From Citrobacter sp. JGM124 (lineage in GTDB: Bacteria; Pseudomonadota; Gammaproteobacteria; Enterobacterales; Enterobacteriaceae), in the NCBI RefSeq assembly GCF_018257795.1, contig NZ_JAERJD010000001.1:1-64000 (forward strand): a stretch of DNA of 64,000 bases, written 5' to 3'. Below are positions 33,199 to 44,114 of the stretch, piece after piece (the stretch's first letter is position 1; each line of letters starts with the position of its first letter). Position numbers and translations under genes: made by a program. The notes under the pieces are model-generated. The model was not told the origin of the DNA and did not search any database. It saw nothing but the letters and a program-made list of their open reading frames with translations.

Positions 33199-34296
33199 AT
33201 GGCTGGCAATAGTATTGGACAGGTTTTTCGTGTAACGACGTTTGGGGAGTCTCACGGTATTGCTTTGGGCTGTATTGTTGATGGTGTGCCGCCTGGTATT
33301 CGTCTGACTGAGGCCGACCTTCAGCACGACTTGGATCGCCGTCGTCCGGGAACCTCTCGCTATACCACACAGCGTCGGGAGCCGGATCAGGTGAAAATCC
33401 TCTCCGGCGTTTTTGAGGGCGTCACGACAGGTACCAGTATCGGTCTGCTTATCGAGAATACCGATCAACGTTCTCAGGATTACGGCGCCATTAAAGACGT
33501 GTTCCGCCCGGGTCATGCGGATTATACCTATGAGCAAAAATATGGTGTGCGTGACTACCGTGGTGGTGGGCGTTCTTCTGCCCGGGAAACCGCGATGCGT
33601 GTTGCGGCTGGGGCGATTGCGAAAAAGTATCTCCAGCAACACTTCGGCGTTGCTATCCGGGGCTGTATGACCCAAATGGGCGATATTCCTCTGGAAATTA
33701 AATCCTGGGATGAGGTTGAAAATAACCCTTTCTTTTGTCCTGATCCGGACAAAATTGAAGCGCTTGACGAGCTTATCCGTGAACTGAAAAAAGAAGGCGA
33801 TTCTGTTGGTGCCAAAATCACCGTGGTGGCTGACAACGTTCCACCAGGGTTAGGAGAACCTGTCTTTGACCGTCTTGATGCGGACATCGCCCATGCCCTG
33901 ATGAGTATTAATGCGGTGAAAGGTGTTGAGATTGGTGAGGGGTTTGCTGCTGTGGCGTTACGCGGGAGTGAAAACCGGGATGAGATTACCCAGCAAGGCT
34001 TCCTGAGTAATCATGCAGGGGGCATTCTTGGTGGTATCAGCAGTGGTCAGCAAATTGTTGCCCATATGGCCCTGAAGCCAACGTCCAGCATTACTGTACC
34101 AGGTAAAACCATTAACCGTCAGGGTGAAGAGACAGAAATGATTACCCGCGGTCGTCATGACCCTTGTGTGGGGATTCGGGCCGTTCCGATTGCGGAAGCC
34201 ATGTTAGCGATTGTTTTAATGGATCATTTACTGCGCCAGCGCGCGCAAAATGCAGATGTTCACTGTACAATCCCACGCTGGAGACAGGATGAATAA
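33199..34296 (+). CDS. aroC: Chorismate synthase AroC
   Basis: A 365-residue enzyme from ATG 33199 (AAGGAG upstream). It carries the three chorismate synthase signatures: [18 protein letters not shown], the Arg-rich [13 protein letters not shown] region, and RGSENRDEI. It converts EPSP to chorismate with reduced FMN, the last common step of aromatic amino-acid synthesis. The end (IPRWRQDE) runs four residues past the E. coli protein. Overlaps mepA by 8 bp. Confidence 0.97.
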   Translation: MAGNSIGQVFRVTTFGESHGIALGCIVDGVPPGIRLTEADLQHDLDRRRPGTSRYTTQRREPDQVKILSGVFEGVTTGTSIGLLIENTDQRSQDYGAIKDVFRPGHADYTYEQKYGVRDYRGGGRSSARETAMRVAAGAIAKKYLQQHFGVAIRGCMTQMGDIPLEIKSWDEVENNPFFCPDPDKIEALDELIRELKKEGDSVGAKITVVADNVPPGLGEPVFDRLDADIAHALMSINAVKGVEIGEGFAAVALRGSENRDEITQQGFLSNHAGGILGGISSGQQIVAHMALKPTSSITVPGKTINRQGEETEMITRGRHDPCVGIRAVPIAEAMLAIVLMDHLLRQRAQNADVHCTIPRWRQDE

Positions 34297-35113
34297 AATC
34301 CTGGCTGGATTGCTGGCTTTGACGGCCAGTGTCCAGGTCATGGCGGCAACGCCATGGCAAAAAATTGAACACCCTATTAGCGGCAGCGCCCAGTCAGTGG
34401 GTGGCTTTTCCAATGGCTGTATCATTGGTGCTCATGGACTGCCACTGTCGGATGCCCACTATCAAGTTATGCGTACTGACCAGCGTCGTTATTTTGGTCA
34501 TCCGGATTTAGTGGCTTTCATCCAGCGACTCAGCCAGCAGGCGCATCAGCAAACGGGTGGCACGTTACTGATTGGTGATATGGGCATGCCTGCGGGGGGA
34601 CGCTTCAGCTCCGGCCATGCGAGCCATCAGACCGGGCTGGATGTGGACATTTTTTTACAATTGCCCAAAAAACGCTGGACCAGTGCACAGTTACTGCGTC
34701 CCCAGGCTATCGATCTCGTCGCGGCTAATGGCAAAGGTGTCGTGCCGTCGCAGTGGAAGCCAGAGATCGGCACATTGATTAAACTGGCGGCTCAGGATCC
34801 TGATGTCACACGTATCTTTGTCAATCCGGCGATTAAGCAGCAACTTTGTCTGGATGCCGGCACTGACAGGGACTGGTTGCATAAAGTGCGCCCATGGTTT
34901 GCCCATCGTGCGCATATGCATGTTCGTTTACGCTGCCCGGCCAATAGCCTTGAGTGTGAAGAACAGGCTGAACCGCCAGCTGGCGATGGCTGCGGTGCTG
35001 AACTGAAGAGCTGGTTTGCCCCGCCGAAGCCCGGGAGTTCAGTGGCGAAACCTACCACGCCGCCCCCTTTACCTGCTTCCTGCCAGGCACTACTGGATGA
35101 ACACGTTTTATAA
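34289..35113 (+). CDS. mepA: Murein DD-/LD-endopeptidase MepA
   Basis: A 274-residue periplasmic enzyme, the same length as E. coli. Start ATG 34289 overlaps the aroC stop; signal peptide [16 protein letters not shown]. The LAS metallopeptidase zinc site is visible in [16 protein letters not shown] and in [11 protein letters not shown]. It cleaves D-Ala-mDAP crosslinks of peptidoglycan. Confidence 0.95.
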   Translation: MNKILAGLLALTASVQVMAATPWQKIEHPISGSAQSVGGFSNGCIIGAHGLPLSDAHYQVMRTDQRRYFGHPDLVAFIQRLSQQAHQQTGGTLLIGDMGMPAGGRFSSGHASHQTGLDVDIFLQLPKKRWTSAQLLRPQAIDLVAANGKGVVPSQWKPEIGTLIKLAAQDPDVTRIFVNPAIKQQLCLDAGTDRDWLHKVRPWFAHRAHMHVRLRCPANSLECEEQAEPPAGDGCGAELKSWFAPPKPGSSVAKPTTPPPLPASCQALLDEHVL

Positions 35114-35124
35114 CGGATAAGTTA

Positions 35125-35922
35125 ATGGAATGGTTTATTGTTTCCCCCACCATGCTGGGCGTGTTGTTTGCGGTAGCCATGCTGGCTGGATTTATTGATG
35201 CTCTGGCTGGCGGAGGGGGATTGTTAACAGTACCGGTATTGCTGGCGGCGGGAATGTCTCCCGCTCAGGCACTTGCCACCAACAAACTTCAGGCTTGTGG
35301 GGGATCATTTTCCTCCTCACTCTATTTTCTTCGTCGTAAAGCGGTCAGCCTGGCGGATCAAAAACTCAATATTCTGTTGACCTTTATTGGGGCGGTCAGT
35401 GGCGCGCTATTGGTGCAATATATTAAGGCCGATGTTCTGCGCCAGATTTTGCCATTACTGGTAATCGGCATTGGTCTCTATTTCTTACTGATGCCGAAAC
35501 TGGGGGAGGAAGACAGACACCGTCGTCTGCATGGTTTCCCGTTTGCTGTTGTCGCTGGGGGCTGTGTCGGTTTCTATGATGGATTCTTCGGACCCGGGGC
35601 TGGCTCTTTCTACACCCTGGCCTTTGTCACATTGTGTGGTTTTAACCTCGCCAAGTCGACAGCACATGCCAAAGTGCTCAATGCCACTTCCAATTTGGGG
35701 GGACTGTTGTTGTTCATCATTGGCGGTAAAGTGGTGTGGGGGATTGGTTTAGTCATGCTGGTGGGGCAAGTGCTTGGTGCCCGAATGGGCTCCCGCCTGG
35801 TGCTGAGTAAAGGGCAGCAGTTGATCCGGCCCATGATTGTGGTGGTTTCCGCCGTGATGAGTATGAAACTACTGTATGACAGTCATGGACCTGATATTTT
35901 GAATTGGTTGGGCATTGCTTAA
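35125..35922 (+). CDS. yfcA: TauE/SafE family membrane transporter YfcA
   Basis: A 265-residue protein with about eight helices and the family motifs AGFIDALAGGGGLLTVPVLL and GFYDGFFGPGAGSF. The TauE/SafE family includes putative sulfite/organosulfonate exporters; YfcA substrate is unknown. Its stop abuts the start of epmC. Confidence 0.93.
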   Translation: MEWFIVSPTMLGVLFAVAMLAGFIDALAGGGGLLTVPVLLAAGMSPAQALATNKLQACGGSFSSSLYFLRRKAVSLADQKLNILLTFIGAVSGALLVQYIKADVLRQILPLLVIGIGLYFLLMPKLGEEDRHRRLHGFPFAVVAGGCVGFYDGFFGPGAGSFYTLAFVTLCGFNLAKSTAHAKVLNATSNLGGLLLFIIGGKVVWGIGLVMLVGQVLGARMGSRLVLSKGQQLIRPMIVVVSAVMSMKLLYDSHGPDILNWLGIA

Positions 35923-36483
35923 ATGGATAATAAAAATATGCATGAGACACATCATTATCAACAGCTGATTGACATTTTTGATCACTGTTTCCTCGCTGAG
36001 TTTAATACTCGCTTAATTAAAGGTGATGATGAACCCATCTATCTGCCAGCAGATGATGAACACCCTGTAAACCGTATCCTGTTTGCCCATGGATATTATG
36101 CCAGTGCCCTTCATGAAATTTCCCACTGGTGCATAGCAGGGGAAGCACGGCGCAAACAGGTCGATTTTGGTTACTGGTACTGCCCGGATGGTCGTGATGC
36201 CCAGACCCAACGTCAGTTTGAAGATATGGAAGTGAAGCCCCAGGCCCTGGAGTGGTTGCTCTGTGTGGCGGCAGGATTTCCTTTCAATGTGAGCTGCGAC
36301 AATTTAAGTGGTGATGCAGAACCCGATCGTATTGCTTTTCAGCGACGGGTGCATGGGCAAGTGATGCACTATCTTGAGCAGGGGATACCAGCCCGCCCGG
36401 CACGACTGATTAATGGACTGAGGGCGTTTTACCATACGCCGCCCTTGACCGCGGAGCGATTTCCCTGGCCTGAAGATCTGTAG
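35923..36483 (+). CDS. epmC: Elongation factor P hydroxylase EpmC (YfcM)
   Basis: 186 residues from ATG 35923; ATG 35938 (MHETHHYQQL) matches the E. coli start better and would give 181. The metal-site region HEISHWCIAGEARRKQVDFGYWYCPDGRD and VKPQALEWL are conserved. EpmC hydroxylates the beta-lysylated Lys34 of EF-P. No clear ribosome site; translation is probably coupled to yfcA. Confidence 0.94.
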   Translation: MDNKNMHETHHYQQLIDIFDHCFLAEFNTRLIKGDDEPIYLPADDEHPVNRILFAHGYYASALHEISHWCIAGEARRKQVDFGYWYCPDGRDAQTQRQFEDMEVKPQALEWLLCVAAGFPFNVSCDNLSGDAEPDRIAFQRRVHGQVMHYLEQGIPARPARLINGLRAFYHTPPLTAERFPWPEDL

Positions 36484-36556
36484 TTAATATCATCCCCATT
36501 ACCTGAAAAGAAAATGAGAAAGGGTATATTACCCCTATTTGTAAAGAGGAAGTATC

Positions 36557-36835
36557 ATGCTTGCGGAATTTGAAACACACATTCTGGCGTCTATTGACGG
36601 TATGGTTGAACACGGCAGTGACGATGAGCTATTTGCTGGTGGTTATCTGCGTGGTCATCTGACCTTGTCAATATCTATCCTGGAGTCAGGTGAGGATCAC
36701 TCTCCGGAAGCGCTCCATCGTCAGGTCAGTGAAAGCCTGGAAAAAGCTATCGCCGCAGGGGAGCTTTCGCCCCGAGATCAGGCCCTGGTGCTGGCCATGT
36801 GGGAGAAGCTCTACTCACAAGCCAAAGCCGCATAA
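36557..36835 (+). CDS. yfcL: YfcL family protein
   Basis: A 92-residue acidic protein of unknown function, with [15 protein letters not shown] and [20 protein letters not shown] 36557 follows AGAGGAAG. Synteny (epmC-yfcL-mnmC) matches K-12. Confidence 0.9.
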   Translation: MLAEFETHILASIDGMVEHGSDDELFAGGYLRGHLTLSISILESGEDHSPEALHRQVSESLEKAIAAGELSPRDQALVLAMWEKLYSQAKAA

Positions 36836-36888
36836 CCGGCAAGTTTGTACCCGTTCTCATCCATGAATATGGGAACGGGTGGCGGAGG

Positions 36889-38889
36889 CTAAATAACCGC
36901 TTTTCCTTTCAGTAATTTTCTCACCCACAAGCGATTCGGATTGAGTGCTGCCAGCGTCTCTGTATCCATCGGAATCGGTTCTTCACTCATTTGAGATGCC
37001 AGTATTTCTGCGCAGAGTGGGGCGCTACACAACCCACGTGAACCGAGCGCCGCGAGCATGAACAGATTCGGATAGACGGGCGCAGGGGCGGCGTTATCGG
37101 GGGCATTTACCAGGTCAGCATATTGCGTCAGGATCGCGGTATAGTCCGGGACATTGCCCACCATGGGCAAATGATCACGCGTAGCGCAACGCACGCCACA
37201 GCGAGCCTGATTATCAGAGACATTCACGCTTTCTGGCCAGTCAGCATCAGGCAGGCAGTCTATCAATCGCTGGCGATTGTGTTGCTGGTCCTCTTGGCTG
37301 AACACACTAATCTCCTGACCCCGATGGTAGCTGGCACCAATACAGTGGTGTTGGTTCTCCGGGTTCACAGGGGTCAAATAGCCGTCATAACACAGGACCT
37401 GGCGAAGTTGTCCCAGGGTGTTGTTAGTGGGGATATGGCTGACTTGCCCCGCTACGGCGTAAACCGGAAGGTTACTCGTCTGAGAAAACTGGCTGATTTT
37501 ATGCCCATTGGCGAGTACCACCGCTTGATGCTGCTGTGGGGGATGACGTTCAAAAGTTAGCTGCCAGCCAGAATCCTGTTGCTGTAGCTCTTTCACTTCA
37601 TCACCGTAGAAAACGTTGAGTCCCTGCTGTTGAGCCCAGGCCAGTACACCGCTGGTAAGCTGGGCCGGGTAAAGCCAGCCTCCCTGAGGGTAGGTAATAC
37701 CATTACAGTGGGTTTCAACCCCACAGTGTCGGGCAATCGTCCTGGCATCCACCGCGTGGGCGATAGACTCGGGCAACGTGAGCTGAAGCATTTGGGCTAT
37801 CTTTCTGGCACTCTTTTCATCCCATGCCAGTTGAGTAACACCGCACCAGTCATGGTCGAAGGCGATGGGCAGGGCGTCATAGACACGACGAGCAAAGGTA
37901 AACGCCATCGGGAAAAAGCGTGTCAGGGCCACATCGTGTGGGCTTAAAAGTGGGTACAGTGCCCCCTGACGATTTCCTGATGCGCCTTCTGCGGGCGCCT
38001 CGTCAGCACAATATAATGTGACTTGCCAACCCCGGCGTAACAGGGAAACGGCCAGCAGGGCACTGGCAATACCGCCCCCCACGATGGCTACTTCACGTTG
38101 TCGGGTGCCTGTACGTGCGTACCAAGGAGTACGTAACCCTGGTGCGGTGGTTTGTTCCATCACCCCAGTGAGCATCGAACGTTTTCGGCCGAAACCTTTC
38201 TTTTTAGTCATGGTAAAGCCGGCATCCTGAAGACCGCGGCGAACGAAGCCTGCCGCAGTGAAGGTAGCAAGCGTGCCCCCAGGACGCGCTGTACGAGCCA
38301 TGACCTGAAAGAGTGCATCCGTCCACATATCCGGATTTTTGGCCGGGGCGAAACCATCAAGAAACCAGGCATCCACTTGCTGATTAAAGGTGTCATCCAG
38401 CTGTGGCCCAAATTCATTGATATCCCCTAACCACAAATCCAGTGTGACACGTCCGTGGGCAAATGACAGTCGGTGGCAGCCCGCTATGGCATCTGGCCAC
38501 TGCTGTTGCAGCTGTGTGGCATAGGCGGCAAGGGTTGGCCAGTGCTGATGGGCAAGGGCTAAGTCAGAAGCCCTGAGGGGAAACTTTTCAAAACTGACAA
38601 AATGGAGGCGCTGAAGCGTCGCTTCTGGCTGTTTTTGGTAGAATTCTTCAAATGCTTGCCATAAAGTCAGGAAGTTAAGTCCGGTACCGAAGCCACTTTC
38701 TGCCGCAATAAACACCGTTCCTGGGTGAGTATTAAAGCGATCAGGCAACTTATTTCCGCCGAGAAAGACATAACGCGTCTCTTCCAGTCCATTATCGTTA
38801 GAGAAATAGACATCATCAAAATCTCGAGATACAGGTGTACCTTCTTCATTAAAACCCAGGCTAGCGGGTCGTATCGGACTGTTTTTCAC
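36889..38889 (-). CDS. mnmC: tRNA mnm5s2U biosynthesis bifunctional enzyme MnmC
   Basis: About 666 residues from GTG 38889 (E. coli 668); the frame extends 15 codons further but homology starts at [22 protein letters not shown]. The N-terminal methyltransferase domain has [10 protein letters not shown] and [17 protein letters not shown]. The C-terminal FAD domain has [12 protein letters not shown] and [13 protein letters not shown]. It converts cmnm5s2U34 to nm5s2U and then to mnm5s2U in tRNA wobble positions. Divergent from fabB. Confidence 0.95.
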   Translation of the reverse strand: MKNSPIRPASLGFNEEGTPVSRDFDDVYFSNDNGLEETRYVFLGGNKLPDRFNTHPGTVFIAAESGFGTGLNFLTLWQAFEEFYQKQPEATLQRLHFVSFEKFPLRASDLALAHQHWPTLAAYATQLQQQWPDAIAGCHRLSFAHGRVTLDLWLGDINEFGPQLDDTFNQQVDAWFLDGFAPAKNPDMWTDALFQVMARTARPGGTLATFTAAGFVRRGLQDAGFTMTKKKGFGRKRSMLTGVMEQTTAPGLRTPWYARTGTRQREVAIVGGGIASALLAVSLLRRGWQVTLYCADEAPAEGASGNRQGALYPLLSPHDVALTRFFPMAFTFARRVYDALPIAFDHDWCGVTQLAWDEKSARKIAQMLQLTLPESIAHAVDARTIARHCGVETHCNGITYPQGGWLYPAQLTSGVLAWAQQQGLNVFYGDEVKELQQQDSGWQLTFERHPPQQHQAVVLANGHKISQFSQTSNLPVYAVAGQVSHIPTNNTLGQLRQVLCYDGYLTPVNPENQHHCIGASYHRGQEISVFSQEDQQHNRQRLIDCLPDADWPESVNVSDNQARCGVRCATRDHLPMVGNVPDYTAILTQYADLVNAPDNAAPAPVYPNLFMLAALGSRGLCSAPLCAEILASQMSEEPIPMDTETLAALNPNRLWVRKLLKGKAVI

Positions 38890-38963
38890 GTAAGTTACTC
38901 GTCTGACGGCGGAATATGGATAATAGCGAGGCAAGTAAAACGGTGCAAATTTCTGAATAATTT

Positions 38964-38980
38964 GGCTGATCGGACTTGTT
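38964..38980 (+). promoter_or_regulatory. FadR activator site of fabB
   Basis: GGCTGATCGGACTTGTT matches the FadR consensus (ACTGGTCNGACNTGTT) with one mismatch in the left half, at the same place as in K-12. FadR activates fabB, coordinating unsaturated fatty acid synthesis. Confidence 0.8.
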
Positions 38981-38982
38981 CG

Positions 38983-38998
38983 GCGTACAACTGTACGC
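38983..38998. promoter_or_regulatory. FabR operator of fabB
   Basis: Perfect inverted repeat GCGTACA-AC-TGTACGC directly next to the FadR site, matching the FabR operator AGCGTACAxxTGTACGCT. FabR represses fabB when unsaturated acyl thioesters are plentiful. Confidence 0.85.
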
Positions 38999-39048
38999 TA
39001 TTGTGCTCGACGAAATCCTACATATTAAGCAGTGAAAGAGGTATTTGA

Positions 39049-40269
39049 ATGAAACGTGCAGTGATTACTGGCCTGGGCATCGTATCCAGCATCGGTAATA
39101 ACCAGCAGGAAGTCCTGGCATCTCTGCGTGAAGGACGCTCAGGGATCACCTTCTCTCAAGAGTTAAAAGACTCGGGCATGCGTAGCCATGTATGGGGGAA
39201 TGTTAAACTGGATACCACCGGTCTCATCGATCGCAAAGTTGTGCGTTTCATGAGTGATGCTTCTATCTATGCTTACTTGTCAATGGAGCAGGCGATTCAG
39301 GATGCCGGCTTAAGTACTGAAGCTTATCAGAATAACCCACGAGTGGGTCTGATAGCCGGTTCTGGTGGCGGTTCCCCGCGTTTTCAAGTCTTTGGTGCCG
39401 ATGCCATGCGCAGCCCACGTGGATTGAAAGCGGTTGGTCCTTATGTGGTCACCAAAGCGATGGGGTCTGGTGTTTCTGCATGTCTGGCCACCCCGTTTAA
39501 AATCCACGGTGTGAACTACTCCATCAGCTCTGCCTGTGCGACGTCATCACATTGTATTGGTAGTGCAGTAGAGCAAATCCAGCTGGGTAAACAAGACATC
39601 GTGTTTGCCGGTGGTGGTGAAGAGCTATGCTGGGAAATGGCTTGTGAGTTTGATGCGATGGGTGCACTGTCTACCAAGTTCAATGAATCGCCGGAAAAGG
39701 CCTCCCGCACTTATGACGCTAACCGTGATGGTTTCGTTATCGCTGGCGGTGGTGGTATGGTCGTGGTTGAAGAACTTGAGCATGCTCTGGCACGTGGCGC
39801 GCATATCTACGCAGAAATCGTAGGTTATGGCGCGACCTCTGACGGTGCAGATATGGTTGCACCGTCCGGTGAAGGTGCTGTGCGTTGCATGAAAATGGCA
39901 ATGCATGGTGTGGACACCCCGATTGACTACCTCAATACCCACGGTACTTCCACTCCAGTTGGTGACGTTAAAGAGCTGGGCGCGATTCGTGAAGTCTTCG
40001 GTGATTCTTCACCGGCTATGTCCGCGACCAAAGCAATGACTGGCCACTCCCTGGGAGCCGCTGGTGTTCAGGAAGCCATTTATAGCTTACTGATGCTGGA
40101 ACATGGCTTTATTGCCCCGAGCATCAACATCGAAACGCTGGATGAACAAGCTGTCGGCCTGAATATCGTCACTGAAGCGACGGATGCCCCGCTGAAAACC
40201 GTGATGTCCAATAGCTTTGGCTTCGGTGGTACCAATGCCACACTGGTGATGCGCAAACTGGACGCATAA
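39049..40269 (+). CDS. fabB: 3-oxoacyl-ACP synthase I FabB
   Basis: A 406-residue KAS I enzyme with catalytic Cys in [14 protein letters not shown], His in [11 protein letters not shown] and His in [12 protein letters not shown]. It elongates acyl-ACP chains and is essential for unsaturated fatty acids. It has its own promoter with FadR and FabR sites and ends in a strong terminator. Confidence 0.98.
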   Translation: MKRAVITGLGIVSSIGNNQQEVLASLREGRSGITFSQELKDSGMRSHVWGNVKLDTTGLIDRKVVRFMSDASIYAYLSMEQAIQDAGLSTEAYQNNPRVGLIAGSGGGSPRFQVFGADAMRSPRGLKAVGPYVVTKAMGSGVSACLATPFKIHGVNYSISSACATSSHCIGSAVEQIQLGKQDIVFAGGGEELCWEMACEFDAMGALSTKFNESPEKASRTYDANRDGFVIAGGGGMVVVEELEHALARGAHIYAEIVGYGATSDGADMVAPSGEGAVRCMKMAMHGVDTPIDYLNTHGTSTPVGDVKELGAIREVFGDSSPAMSATKAMTGHSLGAAGVQEAIYSLLMLEHGFIAPSINIETLDEQAVGLNIVTEATDAPLKTVMSNSFGFGGTNATLVMRKLDA

Positions 40270-40293
40270 TTACTGGCAAGCGAAAAATATGAC

Positions 40294-40321
40294 AGGGCAC
40301 CAGACGGTGCCCTATTTTTTT
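40294..40321 (+). terminator. Terminator after fabB
   Basis: Stem AGGGCACC / GGTGCCCT with loop AGAC, followed by ATTTTTTT, 24 bp after the stop codon. Confidence 0.9.
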
Positions 40322-40515
40322 GCCCGATGTTATCACCCTGTTCTCTGTTTACAATCTATTGACACTCCCCCCGTACCCGTGCACTATCTCGGTTCCCTCA
40401 TTACCTTCTGGTAGTGCGTAAGCGTTTAACGTTAACCAACGCACCTTATCTGAATCTTCAGAGAGAGTGATGTGGGTGCTTTCCCGCCTGACTCTACTTC
40501 AATGGAGTAGGTTAT

Positions 40516-41673
40516 ATGCCTGTAGGATCTCGTTCCAGTTTTCTGCTTTTTCGTACCACATCAAGTGTCTTTATTACTTTTATGGCCGTAGGGCTTCCCC
40601 TGCCGGTTATCCCCTTATTTGTCCATCACCAGCTTGGTTATGGGAATACCATGGTAGGTATTGCCGTAGGCATTCAGTTTTTAGCCACCGTATTAACCCG
40701 TGGTTATGCCGGGCGTCTTGCCGATCAGTTCGGTGCTAAACGTTCTGTGATGCAAGGCATGTTTGCCTGTAGCCTGGCTGGGGTTGCCTATTTGCTGGCG
40801 GCGTTATTACCCGTCAGTGTCGAGGCAAAATTTGCCCTCCTGGTGGTGGGGCGTCTTATCCTCGGGTTTGGTGAGAGCCAGTTACTGACCGGGAACTTGA
40901 CGTGGGGACTTGGTCTGGTGGGGCCTGAGCTTTCAGGTAAGGTGATGTCCTGGAATGGCATGGCTATTTTTGGTGCCCTTGCTGTCGGGGCCCCTTTAGG
41001 ACTGATGCTCAATAATCATTGGGGCTTTGAGGCACTGGGTGTGACCACGCTGTTGTTGCCCGTGTTCGCTTTACTGTTTAATGCCACTGTCAAATCCGTT
41101 CCTGCCCATAAGGGCACGCGGCCGTCCCTGTTTAAAGTGATTGGACTTATTTGGCAACCCGGTGTGGGACTAGCCCTGCAAGGGGTTGGGTTTGCAGTGA
41201 TTGGCACCTTTGTTTCCCTCTACTTTGCGGCGAATAACTGGCCTTACGCTGGGCTAACGTTAACGGCTTTTGGCGGTGCTTTTGTTCTGGTTCGTATATT
41301 TTTCGGCTGGATGCCTGACAGCTACGGGGGAGTCCGTGTTGCTATTGCGTCATTGGTGGTTGAAGCGGTTGGTCTTGCTCTGTTATGGCTGGCTCCTGGT
41401 GTGGGAGTTGCATTACTGGGCGCCGCACTCACCGGGTGTGGCTGCTCGCTGATTTTCCCTGCATTGGGTGTGGAAGTGGTAAAACGTGTGCCATCACAGG
41501 TCAGAGGCACGGCCCTTGGGGGATATGCGGCATTTCAGGATATTTCATTGGGTATCAGTGGCCCGTTAACCGGTATTCTTGCGACGGCCTTTGGTTACTC
41601 CTCTGTCTTCCTTGCCGCAGCCATTGCCGCAATAGTCGGTGTGCTGGTTACGATACTGGCTTTCAGAAAATAG
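40516..41673 (+). CDS. yfcJ: MFS transporter YfcJ
   Basis: A 385-residue, 12-helix major facilitator protein. It shares long stretches with E. coli YfcJ, such as [19 protein letters not shown] and the MFS loop motif [14 protein letters not shown]. YfcJ belongs to the arabinose-efflux-like MFS group; its substrate is not known. Converges on flk. Confidence 0.92.
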   Translation: MPVGSRSSFLLFRTTSSVFITFMAVGLPLPVIPLFVHHQLGYGNTMVGIAVGIQFLATVLTRGYAGRLADQFGAKRSVMQGMFACSLAGVAYLLAALLPVSVEAKFALLVVGRLILGFGESQLLTGNLTWGLGLVGPELSGKVMSWNGMAIFGALAVGAPLGLMLNNHWGFEALGVTTLLLPVFALLFNATVKSVPAHKGTRPSLFKVIGLIWQPGVGLALQGVGFAVIGTFVSLYFAANNWPYAGLTLTAFGGAFVLVRIFFGWMPDSYGGVRVAIASLVVEAVGLALLWLAPGVGVALLGAALTGCGCSLIFPALGVEVVKRVPSQVRGTALGGYAAFQDISLGISGPLTGILATAFGYSSVFLAAAIAAIVGVLVTILAFRK

Positions 41674-41679
41674 AACTTT

Positions 41680-41699
41680 CCCCCGCCGTTAAGCGGGGG
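41680..41699. terminator. Hairpin between convergent yfcJ and flk
   Basis: Perfect stem CCCCCGC-cgttaa-GCGGGGG. No long T run on the plus side, so it may work with Rho or simply protect the mRNA ends. Confidence 0.55.
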
Positions 41700-41705
41700 A
41701 CGCAT

Positions 41706-42788
41706 TCACAGCACGATTAGCAATACCAGAATGGCTATCAGGAATGCAATTATCGCCACTGAGTGGCGTGTGCTGACCTGTTTAATCGCATCCATGGTAC
41801 TGGCAAACAGTGGGCCGGTAATCGGTTTAATATCCCTGACTTCAATTACACCAGCAGGCTGACGCTCTGTGCGCATAAGCAAGATTTGAGTCAGGATATC
41901 CTGTATCTGGAACGGACTGAGCACAGTTTGTGGTGAGATCTGTAAACGCTGCTGGCTGTAATCCATCAGCCACTCTCGCTCTGGCTCGTTTAGTGGTTGC
42001 TTCTGGGCAGCCTGAAGGGTGTGTAATGTTGGTGCCGGATGCTGGCTTAGGGTTTGATGCGCCTGTAACCAGTTAGTTAATGGCGCAAAAAGCCGGGCAG
42101 GGATCGGATCGCCGGGCCTGACATTGACGCTTTCCAGCAGGGTTGTCCAAATCTGTTTGCCTGAGTCCCCTGTGACGGCGGCCAGTTTGCTGACTAACTG
42201 ATTCAAAATATTTTGCTCTGCTGGCATGATTGGGCGATCAGGCAGAGCGCTGTTTCCCGCGGGATTAGTCAGCGGGGGTTGCTGGGCCGCATCCGACAGT
42301 AACGGGTTATTCGCCAGTAAAGACCTCTGCGACTGGATCGTGTGAGCCAGTTGATTATTCTGCAATAGCGTCAGTACGGTTTTAAGTTGCGTGGGGGTTA
42401 ACTGGCTCAGGGCCGTCTGCCCAAATTGCTGACGAATAAAATCACTCACCGTCTGGCGATTATTCCCGTGCGGCAATAATTCCGTCAATTGAGAAATAAC
42501 CTGTCGGTTTGACACGGTGGTCTGTGCCTGGGCCAGGCGCTGATTAAGATTGTGTTCAGCAGCCGGAAAGTGCTTCGCTAACAATGGCATATCACTGTTT
42601 AATTTCAAATCATGTTTGAGCCCAGCCCAAAGCTCTGCGGGTTGTTGCTGGTTCAGGGCAACCACACGATTGATTAAGCTTTCCAGGACGGTGCGTTGCA
42701 CTGAGGACAGGGGAAGCGTTCCTGATGTATTTGCAACGGGAGGTGGCTCCCCGGTAGGGCGCGGTGTCCCACTCTGGATGGGTTGCAT
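41706..42788 (-). CDS. flk: Flagellar checkpoint protein Flk (RflH)
   Basis: A 360-residue tail-anchored protein. A Pro/Thr-rich N-terminus, a Gln-rich helical middle (VLTLLQNNQLAHTIQSQ) and a single C-terminal membrane helix (HSVAIIAFLIAILVLLIVL) match Flk. In Salmonella Flk prevents premature secretion of the anti-sigma factor FlgM until the rod and rings are finished. Slightly longer than the E. coli protein (331). Its presence suggests a flagellated ancestor; no other flagellar gene is here. Confidence 0.9.
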   Translation of the reverse strand: MQPIQSGTPRPTGEPPPVANTSGTLPLSSVQRTVLESLINRVVALNQQQPAELWAGLKHDLKLNSDMPLLAKHFPAAEHNLNQRLAQAQTTVSNRQVISQLTELLPHGNNRQTVSDFIRQQFGQTALSQLTPTQLKTVLTLLQNNQLAHTIQSQRSLLANNPLLSDAAQQPPLTNPAGNSALPDRPIMPAEQNILNQLVSKLAAVTGDSGKQIWTTLLESVNVRPGDPIPARLFAPLTNWLQAHQTLSQHPAPTLHTLQAAQKQPLNEPEREWLMDYSQQRLQISPQTVLSPFQIQDILTQILLMRTERQPAGVIEVRDIKPITGPLFASTMDAIKQVSTRHSVAIIAFLIAILVLLIVL

Positions 42789-42910
42789 TGATAAATTAAT
42801 CCTTACTCACTGACAAAACGACAAAACATTACGTACTAGACCATTGTCCGAATGCAGGATTATGGCACACTATTCGGTCTTATCTCGACGATTTACAGAC
42901 AGGTAATTAC

Positions 42911-44047
42911 GTGAAAATTCTCGTTGATGAAAATATGCCCTACGCTCATGACCTATTCAGTCGCTTAGGGGAGGTGATCCGAGTTCCCGGACGTCCCATT
43001 CCCCTTGCAGAGCTCAATGATGCAGATGCATTAATGGTACGCTCTGTTACGAAAGTGAATCGGGATTTATTAGAGAATAAACCCGTTAAGTTTGTTGGTA
43101 CGGCTACCGCGGGTACTGACCATATTGATGAGCCCTACTTACAGCAGGCAGGTATCACATTCTCTGCGGCTCCAGGCTGTAACGCCATTGCGGTTGTTGA
43201 ATATGTTTTTTCTGCCCTGCTGGCACTAGCGGAGCGTGATGGCTTCACCCTGACTGATCGGACAGTGGGTATTGTTGGGGTCGGTAATGTAGGGTCTCGA
43301 TTACAGGCGCGGTTGAATGCCTGGGGTGTCAGGACGCTACTGTGCGATCCTCCCCGTGCTGATCGGGGGGATACGGGAGATTTTCACGCCCTGGACACTT
43401 TGGTAGAGGAAGCGGATATTCTCACGTTCCATACGCCTTTGTATCTCGATGGCCCTTACCAGACATTCCACCTGGCAGACCAGCAGTTACTTCAGCGTTT
43501 AAAGCCCGGGACCATTTTGATTAATGCCTGCCGTGGCGAGGTCGTTGACAATGATGCCCTGCTTCACTGCCTGAGTCAGGGGCAGGCACTGAGCACGGTG
43601 TTAGATGTGTGGGAGCCAGAACCGGATCTCAGCGTAGAATTACTCAGCCAGGTTGATATCGGTACAGCACACATTGCAGGTTATACACTGGAAGGCAAAG
43701 CCCGGGGAACTACCCAGGTTTTTGAAGCCTTTAGTGATTTTATTGGTCAGCCCCAGTCTGTTTCCCTGGGGGCTCTTTTGCCGGGGGCTGATATTGCCGC
43801 CGTGACGTTATACGGCTCTTTGAATCAGGCCAGACTCAAAAGACTGGTTCATCTGGTGTATGATGTCCGGCGAGATGACGCTTTGCTGCGTAGTGTGGCC
43901 GGAACGACCGGTGAATTTGATAAGCTCAGAAAACACTATGCTGAGCGGCGGGAGTGGTCATCACTGTGCGTACAGTGCGATGAGGCTAACACCGCCGATT
44001 TATTAAAAGCATTGGGGTTTAGCGTCGCTTACCAGGCACCGAATTAA
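42911..44047 (+). CDS. pdxB: Erythronate-4-phosphate dehydrogenase PdxB
   Basis: A 378-residue D-2-hydroxyacid dehydrogenase from GTG 42911, as in E. coli. The NAD site [16 protein letters not shown] and the catalytic Arg ([14 protein letters not shown]), Glu ([10 protein letters not shown]) and His ([14 protein letters not shown]) are visible. It performs the second step of pyridoxal phosphate synthesis. The C-terminal PdxB-specific dimerisation domain follows. Confidence 0.97.
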   Translation: MKILVDENMPYAHDLFSRLGEVIRVPGRPIPLAELNDADALMVRSVTKVNRDLLENKPVKFVGTATAGTDHIDEPYLQQAGITFSAAPGCNAIAVVEYVFSALLALAERDGFTLTDRTVGIVGVGNVGSRLQARLNAWGVRTLLCDPPRADRGDTGDFHALDTLVEEADILTFHTPLYLDGPYQTFHLADQQLLQRLKPGTILINACRGEVVDNDALLHCLSQGQALSTVLDVWEPEPDLSVELLSQVDIGTAHIAGYTLEGKARGTTQVFEAFSDFIGQPQSVSLGALLPGADIAAVTLYGSLNQARLKRLVHLVYDVRRDDALLRSVAGTTGEFDKLRKHYAERREWSSLCVQCDEANTADLLKALGFSVAYQAPN

Positions 44048-44062
44048 GCGCTATCTTATTAC

Positions 44063-44097
44063 CCCCGAAGTGATGACTTCGGGGTGCTCGTTTTATT
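44063..44097 (+). terminator. Attenuator-like hairpin between pdxB and usg
   Basis: Stem CCCCGAAGT-gatg-ACTTCGGGG followed by GCTCGTTTTATTTT. In K-12 pdxB-usg-truA-dedA are co-transcribed, so this may be a partial terminator. Confidence 0.6.
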
Positions 44098-44114
44098 TTC
44101 TGGAGTGATTCAAC

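Noticed and set aside
36889-38934. A longer MnmC starting at 38934
   Set aside because: The 15 extra residues have no counterpart in E. coli MnmC; GTG 38889 gives the family length.
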